In this document: positions 27,552 to 36,378 of the stretch, piece after piece
Layout of the letters: every line of letters starts with the position of its first letter
Numbering within the stretch: position 1 is the stretch's first letter
Assembly: GCF_019357495.1 (NCBI RefSeq)
Contig: NZ_CP079110.1
Location: 62,001 to 126,000, forward strand
Length of the DNA: 64,000 nt
Direction: 5' to 3'
Origin: Nosocomiicoccus ampullae
Lineage (GTDB): Bacteria > Bacillota > Bacilli > Staphylococcales > Salinicoccaceae
Program-made: the position numbers and the translations under genes
Notes under the pieces: model-generated
What the model was told of the DNA's origin: nothing
The model's input: the letters and a program-made list of their open reading frames with translations, nothing else
Databases searched by the model: none

Positions 27552-29219
27552 TTAGTCATAAATCGTAAATTCTTCTGGTAACTCGTGTCTTGTTGAGTAA
27601 AGAATTGTTTCTGAGATGTTTCTTGAGTTATAACCGATACGCTCAAGTAACGCGATTAGTTCAGCATATACTGCACCTGATTCAGGTGAGCACGTTCCAT
27701 CATTGAGTCGCGAAACGTGGTCTTGACGTAAGTTATGTTCGATTTTATTTGATTGTTTACCGAGTTGAATAATACGTTCTAACCCAGCTGGATTATAAAT
27801 ATCAATGGAGTCTACGGTCATATCGAGTGAACGTTTGACGTGCTTCATCATAGTTTCTAATCCTTCAAATGCAGCGTCTGAAATACGGATACGTGCATCT
27901 TCTTTCTTTTTGTATTCAATTGTAAACTTCTCAATAAAGTCAGCAGTATTTGTGTAAATTCTTGTTACTTCTAATAGTGCAGCGATATTTTCGCTATCGA
28001 TACTTCGCTGATTTTGAAGTTCTAATATATTCATTAAATATTTTCTAATACGGTCTTGTACATTATCAATCAGTTGTATTTTTTCTTGAATTTTTCTATA
28101 GCGTTTATCTGTAGGGTTTTCAACGTATTTGTATAAATCTTTGAATGTATCTGAGACGATTAACCCTAGGTTTTTCACTTCACTCTGAGCGCTTTGAGTC
28201 GCAAGTTGTGGTGATTGCTTAAGTAAAATTGGATCTAAAAGGTTTGGTTTATAATCTTCAGCAAGATCTTTACCTGGAACAATTTTAGTAACAATCCACG
28301 CGAGTGTACCGATAAATGGTAACTGAATTAATGTGTTTATTAAGTTATAAGAACCGTGTGCAAAAGCGATAGTCATTGGCTTATTTAAGTTTAATAATGA
28401 CTGTAGAAAATCGACATATATTACAAATAAAGGTAGTAATATTATAAATATTACTGCACCTACTACGTTAAAAATAACGTGAACTGCTGCAGCACGTTTA
28501 GCAGCAATTGATCCAACAAGGGCAGCAAGAATTGCTGTAATTGTCGTTCCGATGTTATCACCAAGTAATATTGGTAACGCTGCTTTTAAATCGACAAGGT
28601 CGTTTAAATAGAAGTTTTGTAATATCGCAATTGTTGCACTTGAGCTTTGTACAATCACTGTAAGTATCGTACCAACTGCTAGACCTAAAAATCTATTGTC
28701 GCTCATTTGTAACATTAAGTTTCTAAAGGCCTCTAGATCAGCGAGCGGTTTTACCCCGTCTCCCATCAATTCAAGACCAAAGAATAATGCACCAAATCCA
28801 AATAAAATACGACCGATATTATTAGTAGTTGTTTTATTTGAAAAGAATAACAGAAAACTACCAATTGCTAAAACAGGTAATGCATATTCACCAATATCTA
28901 AACCGATAATGAAAGCTGTGACTGTCGTTCCGATATTTGCACCCATAATTACACCGATGGCTTGTTTAAGAGTCATAAAGCCAGCAGAAACTAAGCCGAT
29001 TGTAATTACAGTTGTACCCGAACTACTCTGAATTAAAATAGTTACAAGCATCCCAGCTAAAATTCCACGAAGTGGCGTTGCTGTCATACGGTTTAAAATC
29101 TCACGTAAACGGTCCCCAGCGGCTGCTTGTAAACCGTCTCCCATAGACTTAATACCGTACAAAAATATACCAAGTCCACCAAGGAAAGAGAAGATGACTT
29201 CCATTGGAGTTATATCCAT
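27552..29219 (-). CDS. nptA: Na+/Pi cotransporter family protein with PhoU-like tail
   Basis: 555 residues. Two inverted Na/Pi-cotransporter repeats carry the family motif QSSS: LIQSSSGTTVITIG near 63 and VIVQSSSATIAIL near 190. A cytoplasmic helical PhoU-like domain spans about residues 345-545. Likely imports phosphate with sodium. RBS GGAGG before the ATG. Monocistronic, convergent with the YdeP-type gene. Confidence 0.92.
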   Translation of the reverse strand: MDITPMEVIFSFLGGLGIFLYGIKSMGDGLQAAAGDRLREILNRMTATPLRGILAGMLVTILIQSSSGTTVITIGLVSAGFMTLKQAIGVIMGANIGTTVTAFIIGLDIGEYALPVLAIGSFLLFFSNKTTTNNIGRILFGFGALFFGLELMGDGVKPLADLEAFRNLMLQMSDNRFLGLAVGTILTVIVQSSSATIAILQNFYLNDLVDLKAALPILLGDNIGTTITAILAALVGSIAAKRAAAVHVIFNVVGAVIFIILLPLFVIYVDFLQSLLNLNKPMTIAFAHGSYNLINTLIQLPFIGTLAWIVTKIVPGKDLAEDYKPNLLDPILLKQSPQLATQSAQSEVKNLGLIVSDTFKDLYKYVENPTDKRYRKIQEKIQLIDNVQDRIRKYLMNILELQNQRSIDSENIAALLEVTRIYTNTADFIEKFTIEYKKKEDARIRISDAAFEGLETMMKHVKRSLDMTVDSIDIYNPAGLERIIQLGKQSNKIEHNLRQDHVSRLNDGTCSPESGAVYAELIALLERIGYNSRNISETILYSTRHELPEEFTIYD

Positions 29220-29356
29220 AATTTTTCCTCCACAAAAATTAATTAAAAAGCATTTAAGCTAATATGTATATTATAATACCATTTTCAACGTTAAAGATTA
29301 AAAATTCAAGTGCTTATGGTAAAATATATTATCAATATAAATTAGAGGTAAAATGA

Positions 29357-30199
29357 ATGAGATGGTCAAACGTTATTAGAGGATTTTTTATGGGCATTAC
29401 TGAAATGCTCCCCGGTATAAGTAGCGGTACGCTTATGTTACTGCTTGGCATTTATGATCAAATGCTAGTTTCAATCAATCAACTATTTACAAAAAAGTAT
29501 AAAGAGTCATTAAAATTTTTAGTTCCACTTGTTATTGGAATGGGGATTGCAATCGTAACGATGTCTTCGGTAATTAACTATATGTTAAATGAGCATGCGA
29601 CGATTACACACTTTTTCTTTTTAGGATTAGTGTTGGGTGTTGTTCCGATGATGTTTAAGCTTGGTAATTATAAAGTTGAATTTAAAAGCATTCACTACAT
29701 TTTAATGATTATTGTGACGATTGCTTTATTTTCACTCGATTATTTTGTTGGAGAAAAAGCAAGTGTAGAAAATGTTCAAATTACAGGAACGTTACTCATA
29801 TGGATGTTTATTAGTGGATTTTTAGGCGCAAGTGCATTAATATTACCTGGTTTATCTGGAGCGGTTATATTATTAATGCTCGGCGCATATCCGATTGTGA
29901 TGTACTCGATATCAGAGTTTTTATCATTTGATTTTAGTGTATTTCCTGTACTTATGGCGACAGGTCTCGGAGTATTGAGTGGGGTATTATTAACGAGTAG
30001 AATACTTCACTACTTATTAAAGACATACCCATATTTAATGTATGCACTAATTATTGGATTACTCATTGGATCGGTATTTCCAATTTACAATGGAATGCCA
30101 AGTAGTATCAGTGAGTGGGTCTTTTCCACTGTGACATTTTTACTTGGGCTATCCATTAGTTATTACATGTCAATCAAAAATAATACACATGCAATTTAA
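29357..30199 (+). CDS. DUF368 membrane protein (PopT-type undecaprenyl-phosphate translocase)
   Basis: 280 residues with about eight to nine helices. The DUF368 signature RGFFMGITEMLPGISSGTLMLLLGIYD is at 8-34, and a second GASALILPGLSGAVILLMLGAY repeat starts near 155. Recent work assigns DUF368 (PopT) as a flippase recycling undecaprenyl phosphate to the inner leaflet; I apply that by family membership. RBS AGAGGT. The 3' end meets a convergent small gene. Confidence 0.88.
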   Translation: MRWSNVIRGFFMGITEMLPGISSGTLMLLLGIYDQMLVSINQLFTKKYKESLKFLVPLVIGMGIAIVTMSSVINYMLNEHATITHFFFLGLVLGVVPMMFKLGNYKVEFKSIHYILMIIVTIALFSLDYFVGEKASVENVQITGTLLIWMFISGFLGASALILPGLSGAVILLMLGAYPIVMYSISEFLSFDFSVFPVLMATGLGVLSGVLLTSRILHYLLKTYPYLMYALIIGLLIGSVFPIYNGMPSSISEWVFSTVTFLLGLSISYYMSIKNNTHAI

Positions 30200-30448
30200 T
30201 TAAAGTAAATGAGTAAAATAGTATAAAAATGCCATCCGGCAAGTAATATATTTATAACTGCAAGAATATTTGTTAATTTTTTTGCTACCGAGTAAAATAT
30301 ATACTACGCTTAAAGCACCGGAGATTACGAGCAATATAATACGTATACTTAACCAGTCGATTAAATCATCTGGTAAGTAGTTCGCATGTATATCAAAACC
30401 ACTCCATGCGTTAAATAATATAAATAACAAAAGCAATAGTTGCTTCAT
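30196..30448 (-). pseudogene. small membrane protein gene with a frameshift in an A7 tract
   Basis: As read, it encodes 82 residues: two hydrophobic helices, then a non-hydrophobic tail rich in Cys and Tyr that looks out of frame. If the A7 run at about 30277-30283 had six A's, the frame would continue as LTNILAVINILLAGWHFY and end at 30196. That gives a plausible third helix and a protein of about 83 residues. Family unknown. RBS GAAGGTGATG. Confidence 0.55.
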
Positions 30449-30512
30449 AATTACATCACCTTCTTTAGAAAATTATAACAAAATTTCTAAAATAATGATT
30501 GGAGTAAACACA

Positions 30513-31745
30513 ATGATTAAAAGACTAGAAGTAAGCGAAAAAGAGTATAACAACTTTATTGAATCTCATAGAAATGGAGACTTACTGCAGTTAACTGACT
30601 GGGCAGAATCTAAAAAATTAACAGGTTGGTATTATAAGCGCATCGCAATTGGTCGAGACGATAAAATAGAAGCGGCCGCAACTTTACAGTTTAAAAAAAT
30701 TCCAAAAACTAAATTTACATTGTGCTATATATCGCGTGGCTTTGTCGTTGATTATAGCGACGAGATACTCGTAAAAGCCTTATTAAAAGAAGTCATTGAC
30801 GCTGCGCTAGAAGAAAACAGCTATACAATTAAAATCGATCCTGACATTCCTGAGACTGATGCAGCAGCATTAAAATTATTAAAGTCTTTAGGATTTATCC
30901 ATCACGGTTTTTTAGATGGTATGAGTAAAGATGCGATTCAGCCACGACAAACGATGGTCACTGACGTCTCCTTAGACGATAAAAAACTTTTACAGAGTTT
31001 TGACCGAAATAACCGTACACGTGTGAGACGTGCATTACGAATGGGAACAACAGTAAAGCGTGCGGCGCGTGAAGACTTAAAAACATTCCACGAGTTAATG
31101 AAAATTACAGGAGAACGTGATGGTTTCTTAACAAGAGATATCACGTACTTTGAGTCATTATACGATGCACTTCACGACAATGGTCATATGGAGTTATTCT
31201 TAGTCGAGTTAGATCCAAAAGAAGTAAAAGAAAATATCCAAAAAGATATCGATAAGGTTAATAAAGACATTAAAAAAGCTAATAAAATTAAAGATGAAAC
31301 AAAGAGAAATAACCAACTCGAAAACTTAAACAACCGCTTAAGTAAACTAGATACTCAGCTTGAAGAAATTAAAGAGATTAAAGAAAAAGCAATTCTTTCA
31401 GGGGCGTTATACGCACAATGTGGAGAAAAAGCATATTATTTATATGGTGCTTCTTCCAATGATTATCGTGACTTTTTACCAAACCATCATATGCAGTTCA
31501 GTATGATGCAGTACGCAAGAGAAAACGGTGCTAAAAGTTATGACTTCGGTGGAACGAGTGTCGAGCCACCTGAAGACTCTGAGTATTTTGGATTATGGCA
31601 ATTTAAAAGTCAGTGGGGCACAGAAGTCAGCAACAAAATTGGAGGATTTGATTTTGTACTGAATCGTCCAGTATATTACCTATTAAATACTATGGTGCCG
31701 ATGTACCAAAAAGGTAAAGTGTTTTTAAATAAAATAAGAAAATAG
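30513..31745 (+). CDS. femX: FemX/FmhB-type peptidyltransferase
   Basis: Fem-family non-ribosomal peptidyltransferase, 410 residues (S. aureus FmhB is 421). It adds the first interpeptide-bridge amino acid to lipid II from aminoacyl-tRNA. Two GNAT-like subdomains (about 1-140 and 150-395) are interrupted by a helical coiled-coil arm (about 235-290). LLQLTDWAESK, YISRGFVVDY and YDFGGTSVEP are Fem landmarks. The start is the ATG at 30513, 8 nt after TTGGAG. It is followed at once by the hydratase gene. Confidence 0.9.
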   Translation: MIKRLEVSEKEYNNFIESHRNGDLLQLTDWAESKKLTGWYYKRIAIGRDDKIEAAATLQFKKIPKTKFTLCYISRGFVVDYSDEILVKALLKEVIDAALEENSYTIKIDPDIPETDAAALKLLKSLGFIHHGFLDGMSKDAIQPRQTMVTDVSLDDKKLLQSFDRNNRTRVRRALRMGTTVKRAAREDLKTFHELMKITGERDGFLTRDITYFESLYDALHDNGHMELFLVELDPKEVKENIQKDIDKVNKDIKKANKIKDETKRNNQLENLNNRLSKLDTQLEEIKEIKEKAILSGALYAQCGEKAYYLYGASSNDYRDFLPNHHMQFSMMQYARENGAKSYDFGGTSVEPPEDSEYFGLWQFKSQWGTEVSNKIGGFDFVLNRPVYYLLNTMVPMYQKGKVFLNKIRK

Positions 31746-31754
31746 GTGAGGAAT

Positions 31755-32501
31755 ATGTCAGTAAGTAAAACTCTTTATGAAGCACGAAAACATAACGTTC
31801 CTGTAGAAGCTAAAGATATCAATGTAGATAATTTAAAAGCAGCTTATGATATTCAAGATGAAATTCTTAGCTTTAAAAAAGATGATGGTGAAACTTTAAA
31901 AGGATATAAAATCAGTTTGACATCTGAAGATACTCAAAAACTGTTTAATAGTACACATCCATTATACGGTGCAATGACAGATAAACAAATTGTTAAAACT
32001 ATTTCCTTAAATGATTATAATGATCCGTTTCTTGAATTAGAACTTGTATTTATCGTTCAAGAAGAACTATCACCTGAAGATAGTGTCGAAGATATTATGA
32101 AAAAATGTACAGTCGCACCAGGAATCGAGGTGCCTGACAGTCGTTATAAAAATTGGTTTCCGAATATCTCAATGTTCCAAGTCATTGCAGACACTGCCGT
32201 GTCAGGAAGTGTCGTTATTGGTGAAGACCAGACGTTCAACTATGAAGATTTAAAAAATATTAACGGAACGATTTTCTTTAACGGTAAAAGCGTAAAGACA
32301 GGAAATTCAGAAGACGTTTTAGATCATCCAGCGAACGCAGTGAAGTGGTTAGTCGAATCACTCGACGCACGTGGAGATAAATTAACAAAAGGAATGTTCG
32401 TGTCATCAGGCACATTTATCTCACCGATTCAATTAGAAAAAGGTCAATATAAAGCGGAGTATGAAACCATCGGTACAGTTGAATTGACTGTAACAGACTA
32501 A
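31755..32501 (+). CDS. 2-keto-4-pentenoate hydratase/4-oxalocrotonate decarboxylase family protein
   Basis: 248 residues of the MhpD/fumarylacetoacetate-hydrolase-like fold. LKGYKISLTS near 47 and the metal-ligand stretch LELELVFIVQEEL near 96 fit the family. The usual EIVDSRY-like motif appears as GIEVPDSRYKNW. No other aromatic-degradation genes are nearby, so the substrate is unknown. RBS AGGTGAGG, nine bases after femX; one transcription unit. Confidence 0.78.
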   Translation: MSVSKTLYEARKHNVPVEAKDINVDNLKAAYDIQDEILSFKKDDGETLKGYKISLTSEDTQKLFNSTHPLYGAMTDKQIVKTISLNDYNDPFLELELVFIVQEELSPEDSVEDIMKKCTVAPGIEVPDSRYKNWFPNISMFQVIADTAVSGSVVIGEDQTFNYEDLKNINGTIFFNGKSVKTGNSEDVLDHPANAVKWLVESLDARGDKLTKGMFVSSGTFISPIQLEKGQYKAEYETIGTVELTVTD

Positions 32502-32502
32502 T

Positions 32503-32527
32503 GACTCGGGTAACCTCGAGTCTTTTT
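32503..32527 (+). terminator. terminator after the hydratase gene
   Basis: Six-base stem GACTCG/CGAGTC with an eight-base loop, followed by T5. Confidence 0.75.
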
Positions 32528-32581
32528 AATGTTTAGCGCACCCTAAATAAGTGTAAAAACAAATAAAGAGGAGGTAGAGAT

Positions 32582-33499
32582 ATGTTTGAATATCAACGAG
32601 ATTATTTTGAAAAATTAAGAGGACAACATTTAAAAGTTATTTTAAATATTGTATTATTTTCTATATTTTTAGGACTCGTTTTTCTATTTGCTGGAGGTAT
32701 AGCCGTAGTGATAATCGCAGGCTCGGTGAGTACAATAGATGCAACAGGGTCTAACGCACTTAGCATTTTTGGAGTTATATTTAGTATAATTTTCTTCTTA
32801 CTTTTTGCGATTTTTGTATTAATACCATTAAACTTTAGTTATTATAATTATTATTTCTTAGCATATGAAGAAAAACTTTCTAGATTTAAACATGGATTAT
32901 TCCCATTCCAAAGAGGTAGATACTTAAAATCACTTGGTCTTGCGATCGTTTTAATTCTCATCGGATTTGCAATGAACATATTTATCAACATTGTAACGGG
33001 ACCGATATTTTATGGTGGTGGATTTGGATTCGCTGATGTTAACGAGTTTAGTAATGCTGTCGTTAATTCAATTGGAGCAATACTACTTCTATTTACCGGG
33101 ATTATAGTGACTGTATTTCTTAATATACTCGTTCAAGGTTTTGTTGCGAACACATGGTTTAGGCATTTAGAGAAAGCAGAAAACACATTTGGAGATAAGA
33201 TAAGTACAGGATTTAACATTATTTCTAAGAACTTTAAGCAGTTTTTAAAACTTGTTATTTCGATGTTTTTACTATCATTAATACTCATTTTAATTGTTGG
33301 TGTTTCAATATTACTTGCATCAGCGATTATTGCATATACAAACTCAACAGTGCTTTCAGTCCTTGCCGGAATATTAGCTGGACTTGTGATTCTAGTTACT
33401 TCTATATTTATTAGTTATATTAGTTATGGTGGATTTATCTCATTCTATAAAAAGAATATGAATTATCCAGAAGAAACAGTTGAATATATTGAAGCATAA
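32582..33499 (+). CDS. hypothetical integral membrane protein, 305 residues
   Basis: Six to seven membrane helices in long hydrophobic blocks, with a short loop KLSRFKHGLFPFQRGRYLKSLG after the third. It resembles DUF4013/DUF975-type proteins of unknown function, but I cannot assign a family firmly. RBS AGGAGGTAG. Own terminator at 33504. Confidence 0.65.
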   Translation: MFEYQRDYFEKLRGQHLKVILNIVLFSIFLGLVFLFAGGIAVVIIAGSVSTIDATGSNALSIFGVIFSIIFFLLFAIFVLIPLNFSYYNYYFLAYEEKLSRFKHGLFPFQRGRYLKSLGLAIVLILIGFAMNIFINIVTGPIFYGGGFGFADVNEFSNAVVNSIGAILLLFTGIIVTVFLNILVQGFVANTWFRHLEKAENTFGDKISTGFNIISKNFKQFLKLVISMFLLSLILILIVGVSILLASAIIAYTNSTVLSVLAGILAGLVILVTSIFISYISYGGFISFYKKNMNYPEETVEYIEA

Positions 33500-33503
33500 A
33501 ATA

Positions 33504-33534
33504 AAGCCGTTCTACACTATAAGTAGAACGGCTT
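33504..33534. terminator. bidirectional terminator
   Basis: A 12-bp stem AAGCCGTTCTAC/GTAGAACGGCTT with a seven-base loop. Its right half encodes the last residues of the convergent 90-residue gene. Confidence 0.88.
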
Positions 33535-33789
33535 AAATATTGCCAAATATATAATGCACCCTATTGATACGATCGATATTGTTATTAGTGTTAATGCGAA
33601 ATAATTATTCGCGCTGTCGTCAATATTACTTGAACTGGAATTAAAAGAAATCACACCTGCCATAAGAGAAGTTAATGCAACAACTCCCCATATGTAGATG
33701 TTAAAGAAAATAACACCCTCATTAAGCAGTACGTTGACAAAGAACATACATTGAATCAGTGTGAGTAATGTTAATATCACTCGGTTCAT
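33517..33789 (-). CDS. small hypothetical membrane protein, 90 residues
   Basis: Three hydrophobic helices separated by a Ser/Asn-rich loop (about residues 50-62). No recognised family. RBS AGGAG upstream. It is the last gene of the SE1832-MFS operon and runs into the terminator hairpin. Confidence 0.55.
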   Translation of the reverse strand: MNRVILTLLTLIQCMFFVNVLLNEGVIFFNIYIWGVVALTSLMAGVISFNSSSSNIDDSANNYFALTLITISIVSIGCIIYLAIFKPFYL

Positions 33790-33801
33790 AAGTTAACTCC
33801 T

Positions 33802-34116
33802 TTACACGATGATGAGGTATACGACTAGCGCAAGTGCCATCGCAAGTGTAAAGACGTGAATTAAGAATAAGTGTCTATCATCATGTCTGACTTTAAATGC
33901 AGTAATCTCTACTGCTGCGATAATCGAAATCGCGAGTAACAGCATCATATAATCGTTAATTCCATGTAAAGGAAGTAGAAACGATAACAACATAATGAAA
34001 AATCCAATTCCGGAAATAATTCTGATAATCATTAAAAATTTAGCGCGTAAACTATAAATCGTTATAAATGCGACTAATAGATAAATGATTAACATCATTA
34101 TCGTTAAAAATGTCAT
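33802..34116 (-). CDS. small hypothetical membrane protein, 104 residues
   Basis: Four hydrophobic helices with a short charged KVRHDDRH loop near residue 75. Unrecognised. The start codon overlaps the stop of the MFS gene (ATGA-type, four bases), so translation is probably coupled. Confidence 0.6.
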   Translation of the reverse strand: MTFLTIMMLIIYLLVAFITIYSLRAKFLMIIRIISGIGFFIMLLSFLLPLHGINDYMMLLLAISIIAAVEITAFKVRHDDRHLFLIHVFTLAMALALVVYLIIV

Positions 34117-35276
34117 ACGACTTGACCTCTTTTTCTATAATATTGATATATAAAGAATGTTGATAGTAATACAACTAATGCACCAAAGAAGAAAGGTACG
34201 CCGTAGTGGATAAGAAATAGTAAGTTGAAAAATACCGGTCCAATAATACGTCCAAGACTATCTAATGCATATGTTGTAGACGTCATCTTACCCATCTCGT
34301 TATGTTTTGCTTCTTTAGTAATTTGAGAAGTCATGAGTGTTTTAACAAGTGCGTTACCACTCATTAACAAGACAATACAAATGCCTGCGTAAAATAAACC
34401 TGTCATAAATGGAAGCATTATAAATGCGATTAAAGCCATGAGTTGGCCGATCATCATCGCACCATATTCTTGTCCGTCTTTTAATTTTCTAATGACTCCA
34501 CCTTGAACGATTGCGTTAAAGATTCCTCCAATAAAGAAAAGAACGCCCATCTCTCCAGGTGTAATATCGATTTTTTCTTTTCCTAAAAGTTGGAATGTAC
34601 TTTCCATTCCACTCATCATAAACATTACAACGAACGTTGCGACAAGTAAGATACCAACAGGTTTAATAAAGTATTCCTTTTGAACACCAATGCCACGCAC
34701 AATCTCAGTATGTCTATTGTATGTTTCTTCAATTTTAATAATTGAAAAGATGAGTGCGACTAAAATAATGATGGACGTCATGAAAAACGGCGCTGAAATT
34801 GATACTGTGGCAAGTAATCCACCAATACCTGGGCCAAATACAAAACCAATACCCATCGCCATGCCGATGAGTCCCATGTATTTTGTACGAGATTCAATTG
34901 ATGTAATATCTGCGACCATTGATGTTGTCGCGACATATAGTGCACCAGAAGCCATACCTGCAAAGAAGCGACTGATGTATAAGATTACTAAACTATTTGA
35001 AAAAATCGCAAAGACTAAAAAACTTAACATAAATACAAAAAGACCACCGACTAACAGAGGTTTTCTGCCAATTCTGTCAGATAGAGTTCCGAAAAATGGT
35101 GCAGATATAAAACTTGCAATAGAGTATATTGCAAGTATAAATCCAAGATGTAATGTACTTACTCCAAACACGACGACAAGTTCCGGCATGACTGGGATAA
35201 TCATACTAAAACCAAAGTAAATTAAAAACTGAATGAGCATAATAAATAATATTTTTTGCTTTAAATTATCTGTCAT
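34113..35276 (-). CDS. MFS drug:H+ antiporter (DHA1 family)
   Basis: 387 residues with 12 helices. MFS motif A is GTLSDRIGRKPLL near 65-77. The DHA1 motif C-like GMAMGIGFVFGPGIGGLL near 138 indicates an exporter, and general similarity is to NorA-type multidrug pumps; substrates unknown. I use the ATG at 35276. A TTG at 35288 overlaps the stop of the preceding small gene. Confidence 0.82.
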   Translation of the reverse strand: MTDNLKQKILFIMLIQFLIYFGFSMIIPVMPELVVVFGVSTLHLGFILAIYSIASFISAPFFGTLSDRIGRKPLLVGGLFVFMLSFLVFAIFSNSLVILYISRFFAGMASGALYVATTSMVADITSIESRTKYMGLIGMAMGIGFVFGPGIGGLLATVSISAPFFMTSIIILVALIFSIIKIEETYNRHTEIVRGIGVQKEYFIKPVGILLVATFVVMFMMSGMESTFQLLGKEKIDITPGEMGVLFFIGGIFNAIVQGGVIRKLKDGQEYGAMMIGQLMALIAFIMLPFMTGLFYAGICIVLLMSGNALVKTLMTSQITKEAKHNEMGKMTSTTYALDSLGRIIGPVFFNLLFLIHYGVPFFFGALVVLLSTFFIYQYYRKRGQVV

Positions 35277-35284
35277 CGTTTGAA

Positions 35285-35455
35285 TCAACTACCTTTTTTA
35301 ATTTTTTCTTTTGTTTCTTTGATTTCTTGTTCAATAGATTCAAGTTTTTCAAGCATTTTTTGCGGAGAGTGTCCGGTAGATTCAATTTTTTCTAAATCAC
35401 CTTGAATTCGAACGTAATCATACTTTAATGATTCTAGATGTTGTTTTAAATCCAT
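35285..35455 (-). CDS. SE1832-type small coiled-coil protein, 56 residues
   Basis: Short open frame starting MDLKQHLESLKYDYVRIQGD and ending KEKIKKGS, with a heptad pattern throughout. It matches the staphylococcal SE1832 family of unknown function. RBS GAGAGC or GGTGAG before the ATG at 35455. First gene of the operon with the MFS pump; its stop lies 8 bp before the MFS ATG. Confidence 0.75.
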   Translation of the reverse strand: MDLKQHLESLKYDYVRIQGDLEKIESTGHSPQKMLEKLESIEQEIKETKEKIKKGS

Positions 35456-35518
35456 GCTCTCACCTTCTTATATATAGTTATTACTAATGATAGCACAAAA
35501 GGACTTTCTACCTCTACG

Positions 35519-35545
35519 TAAAAAAGCGAGGGGATATCCCTCGCT
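35519..35545 (-). terminator. terminator after the PepSY lipoprotein gene
   Basis: Eight-base stem AGCGAGGG/CCCTCGCT. On the minus strand it is followed by T5. Confidence 0.85.
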
Positions 35546-35562
35546 GTAGAGTATTGATTCGA

Positions 35563-36237
35563 TTAGTCATCGATTTTTACAAAATCACCTGTATACGCAT
35601 CAATTATAACATCAACGTCTTCATTATCACTGTTTTGAATGATTGAAATCTCGTAGTAAAGTTTTCCATCATCAAAGTCAGTGGACCATTCTTCAACTTT
35701 ACCATCTACTTCTTTTTTAGCAGTTTCAATCGCATCTTCTACTTTAACGAGATCATTATATTGGAAGTAATCATTGTCTTCAGGATCATCTTCTGTTTCA
35801 GTTTCTTCTTCCACGACAGATAAGTCATTGACATTTAAACTTACTTCATATTCTTCAGTGTCGCTTTCAAGTTCAATCTTATAAACATACTGATTATTTT
35901 CAGTGCTAACTCCGATTTCAGTTAATTCACCGTCGAAATTAGATTTTGCTTCTTCAATCGCGTCTTCAATTGATGAATCAAATTGAGCCATATCGAGTTC
36001 GTCGTTTGTGTTACTTTCGTTTGAAGAACTTTCATTATTAGTATTACTACTATTATCATCACTATCGTCATCGTTTGAATCTTCATTTGAATCATTTGAC
36101 TCGTTTGTGACTTCTGTTTGCTCTGAATTATTATCTCCAGTATTTTCGGTATTTGTTGTTTCTTCATCATTACTACATGCAGCTAAAGTAAGAGATAACG
36201 CAAGTAATAATGATGTAAGTTTGATTTTAGTATTAAT
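35563..36237 (-). CDS. PepSY-domain lipoprotein lacking a canonical start codon
   Basis: 224 residues if translation begins at the ATT at 36237, 7 nt after GGAGGG. The N-terminus is a lipoprotein signal (NTKIKLTSLLLALSLTLAAC, lipobox Cys at 21). An acidic Ser/Asn linker (about 22-80) and two PepSY-like repeats (about 85-145 and 160-224, with AIEEAKSNF and AIETAKKEV) follow. No ATG, GTG or TTG exists in frame before residue 83, and a start there would lose the signal peptide. An ATG directly after GGAGGG is one base out of frame and stops after three codons. PepSY proteins are usually extracellular peptidase inhibitors or metal-linked; the role here is unknown. Confidence 0.72.
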   Translation of the reverse strand: MNTKIKLTSLLLALSLTLAACSNDEETTNTENTGDNNSEQTEVTNESNDSNEDSNDDDSDDNSSNTNNESSSNESNTNDELDMAQFDSSIEDAIEEAKSNFDGELTEIGVSTENNQYVYKIELESDTEEYEVSLNVNDLSVVEEETETEDDPEDNDYFQYNDLVKVEDAIETAKKEVDGKVEEWSTDFDDGKLYYEISIIQNSDNEDVDVIIDAYTGDFVKIDD

Positions 36238-36378
36238 ATAGCATCCCTCCGTAACTATCTATTGCCAAAAGGTCGATTATATAAACTTTCTCTTGTCAAA
36301 AAACATTGCAAACATAATATAATATCGTTAAAATTTATAATTACTATAAAAAGTACTTTAATTAAGAAGAGGATGAAT

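Noticed and set aside
36008-36241. Serine-rich 77-codon frame on the plus strand
   Set aside because: It is the antisense of the Ser/Asn/Asp-rich linker of the PepSY lipoprotein.
36251-36378. Purine riboswitch upstream of pbuG
   Set aside because: I looked for the conserved three-way-junction core sequence and did not see it in this short AT-rich leader.
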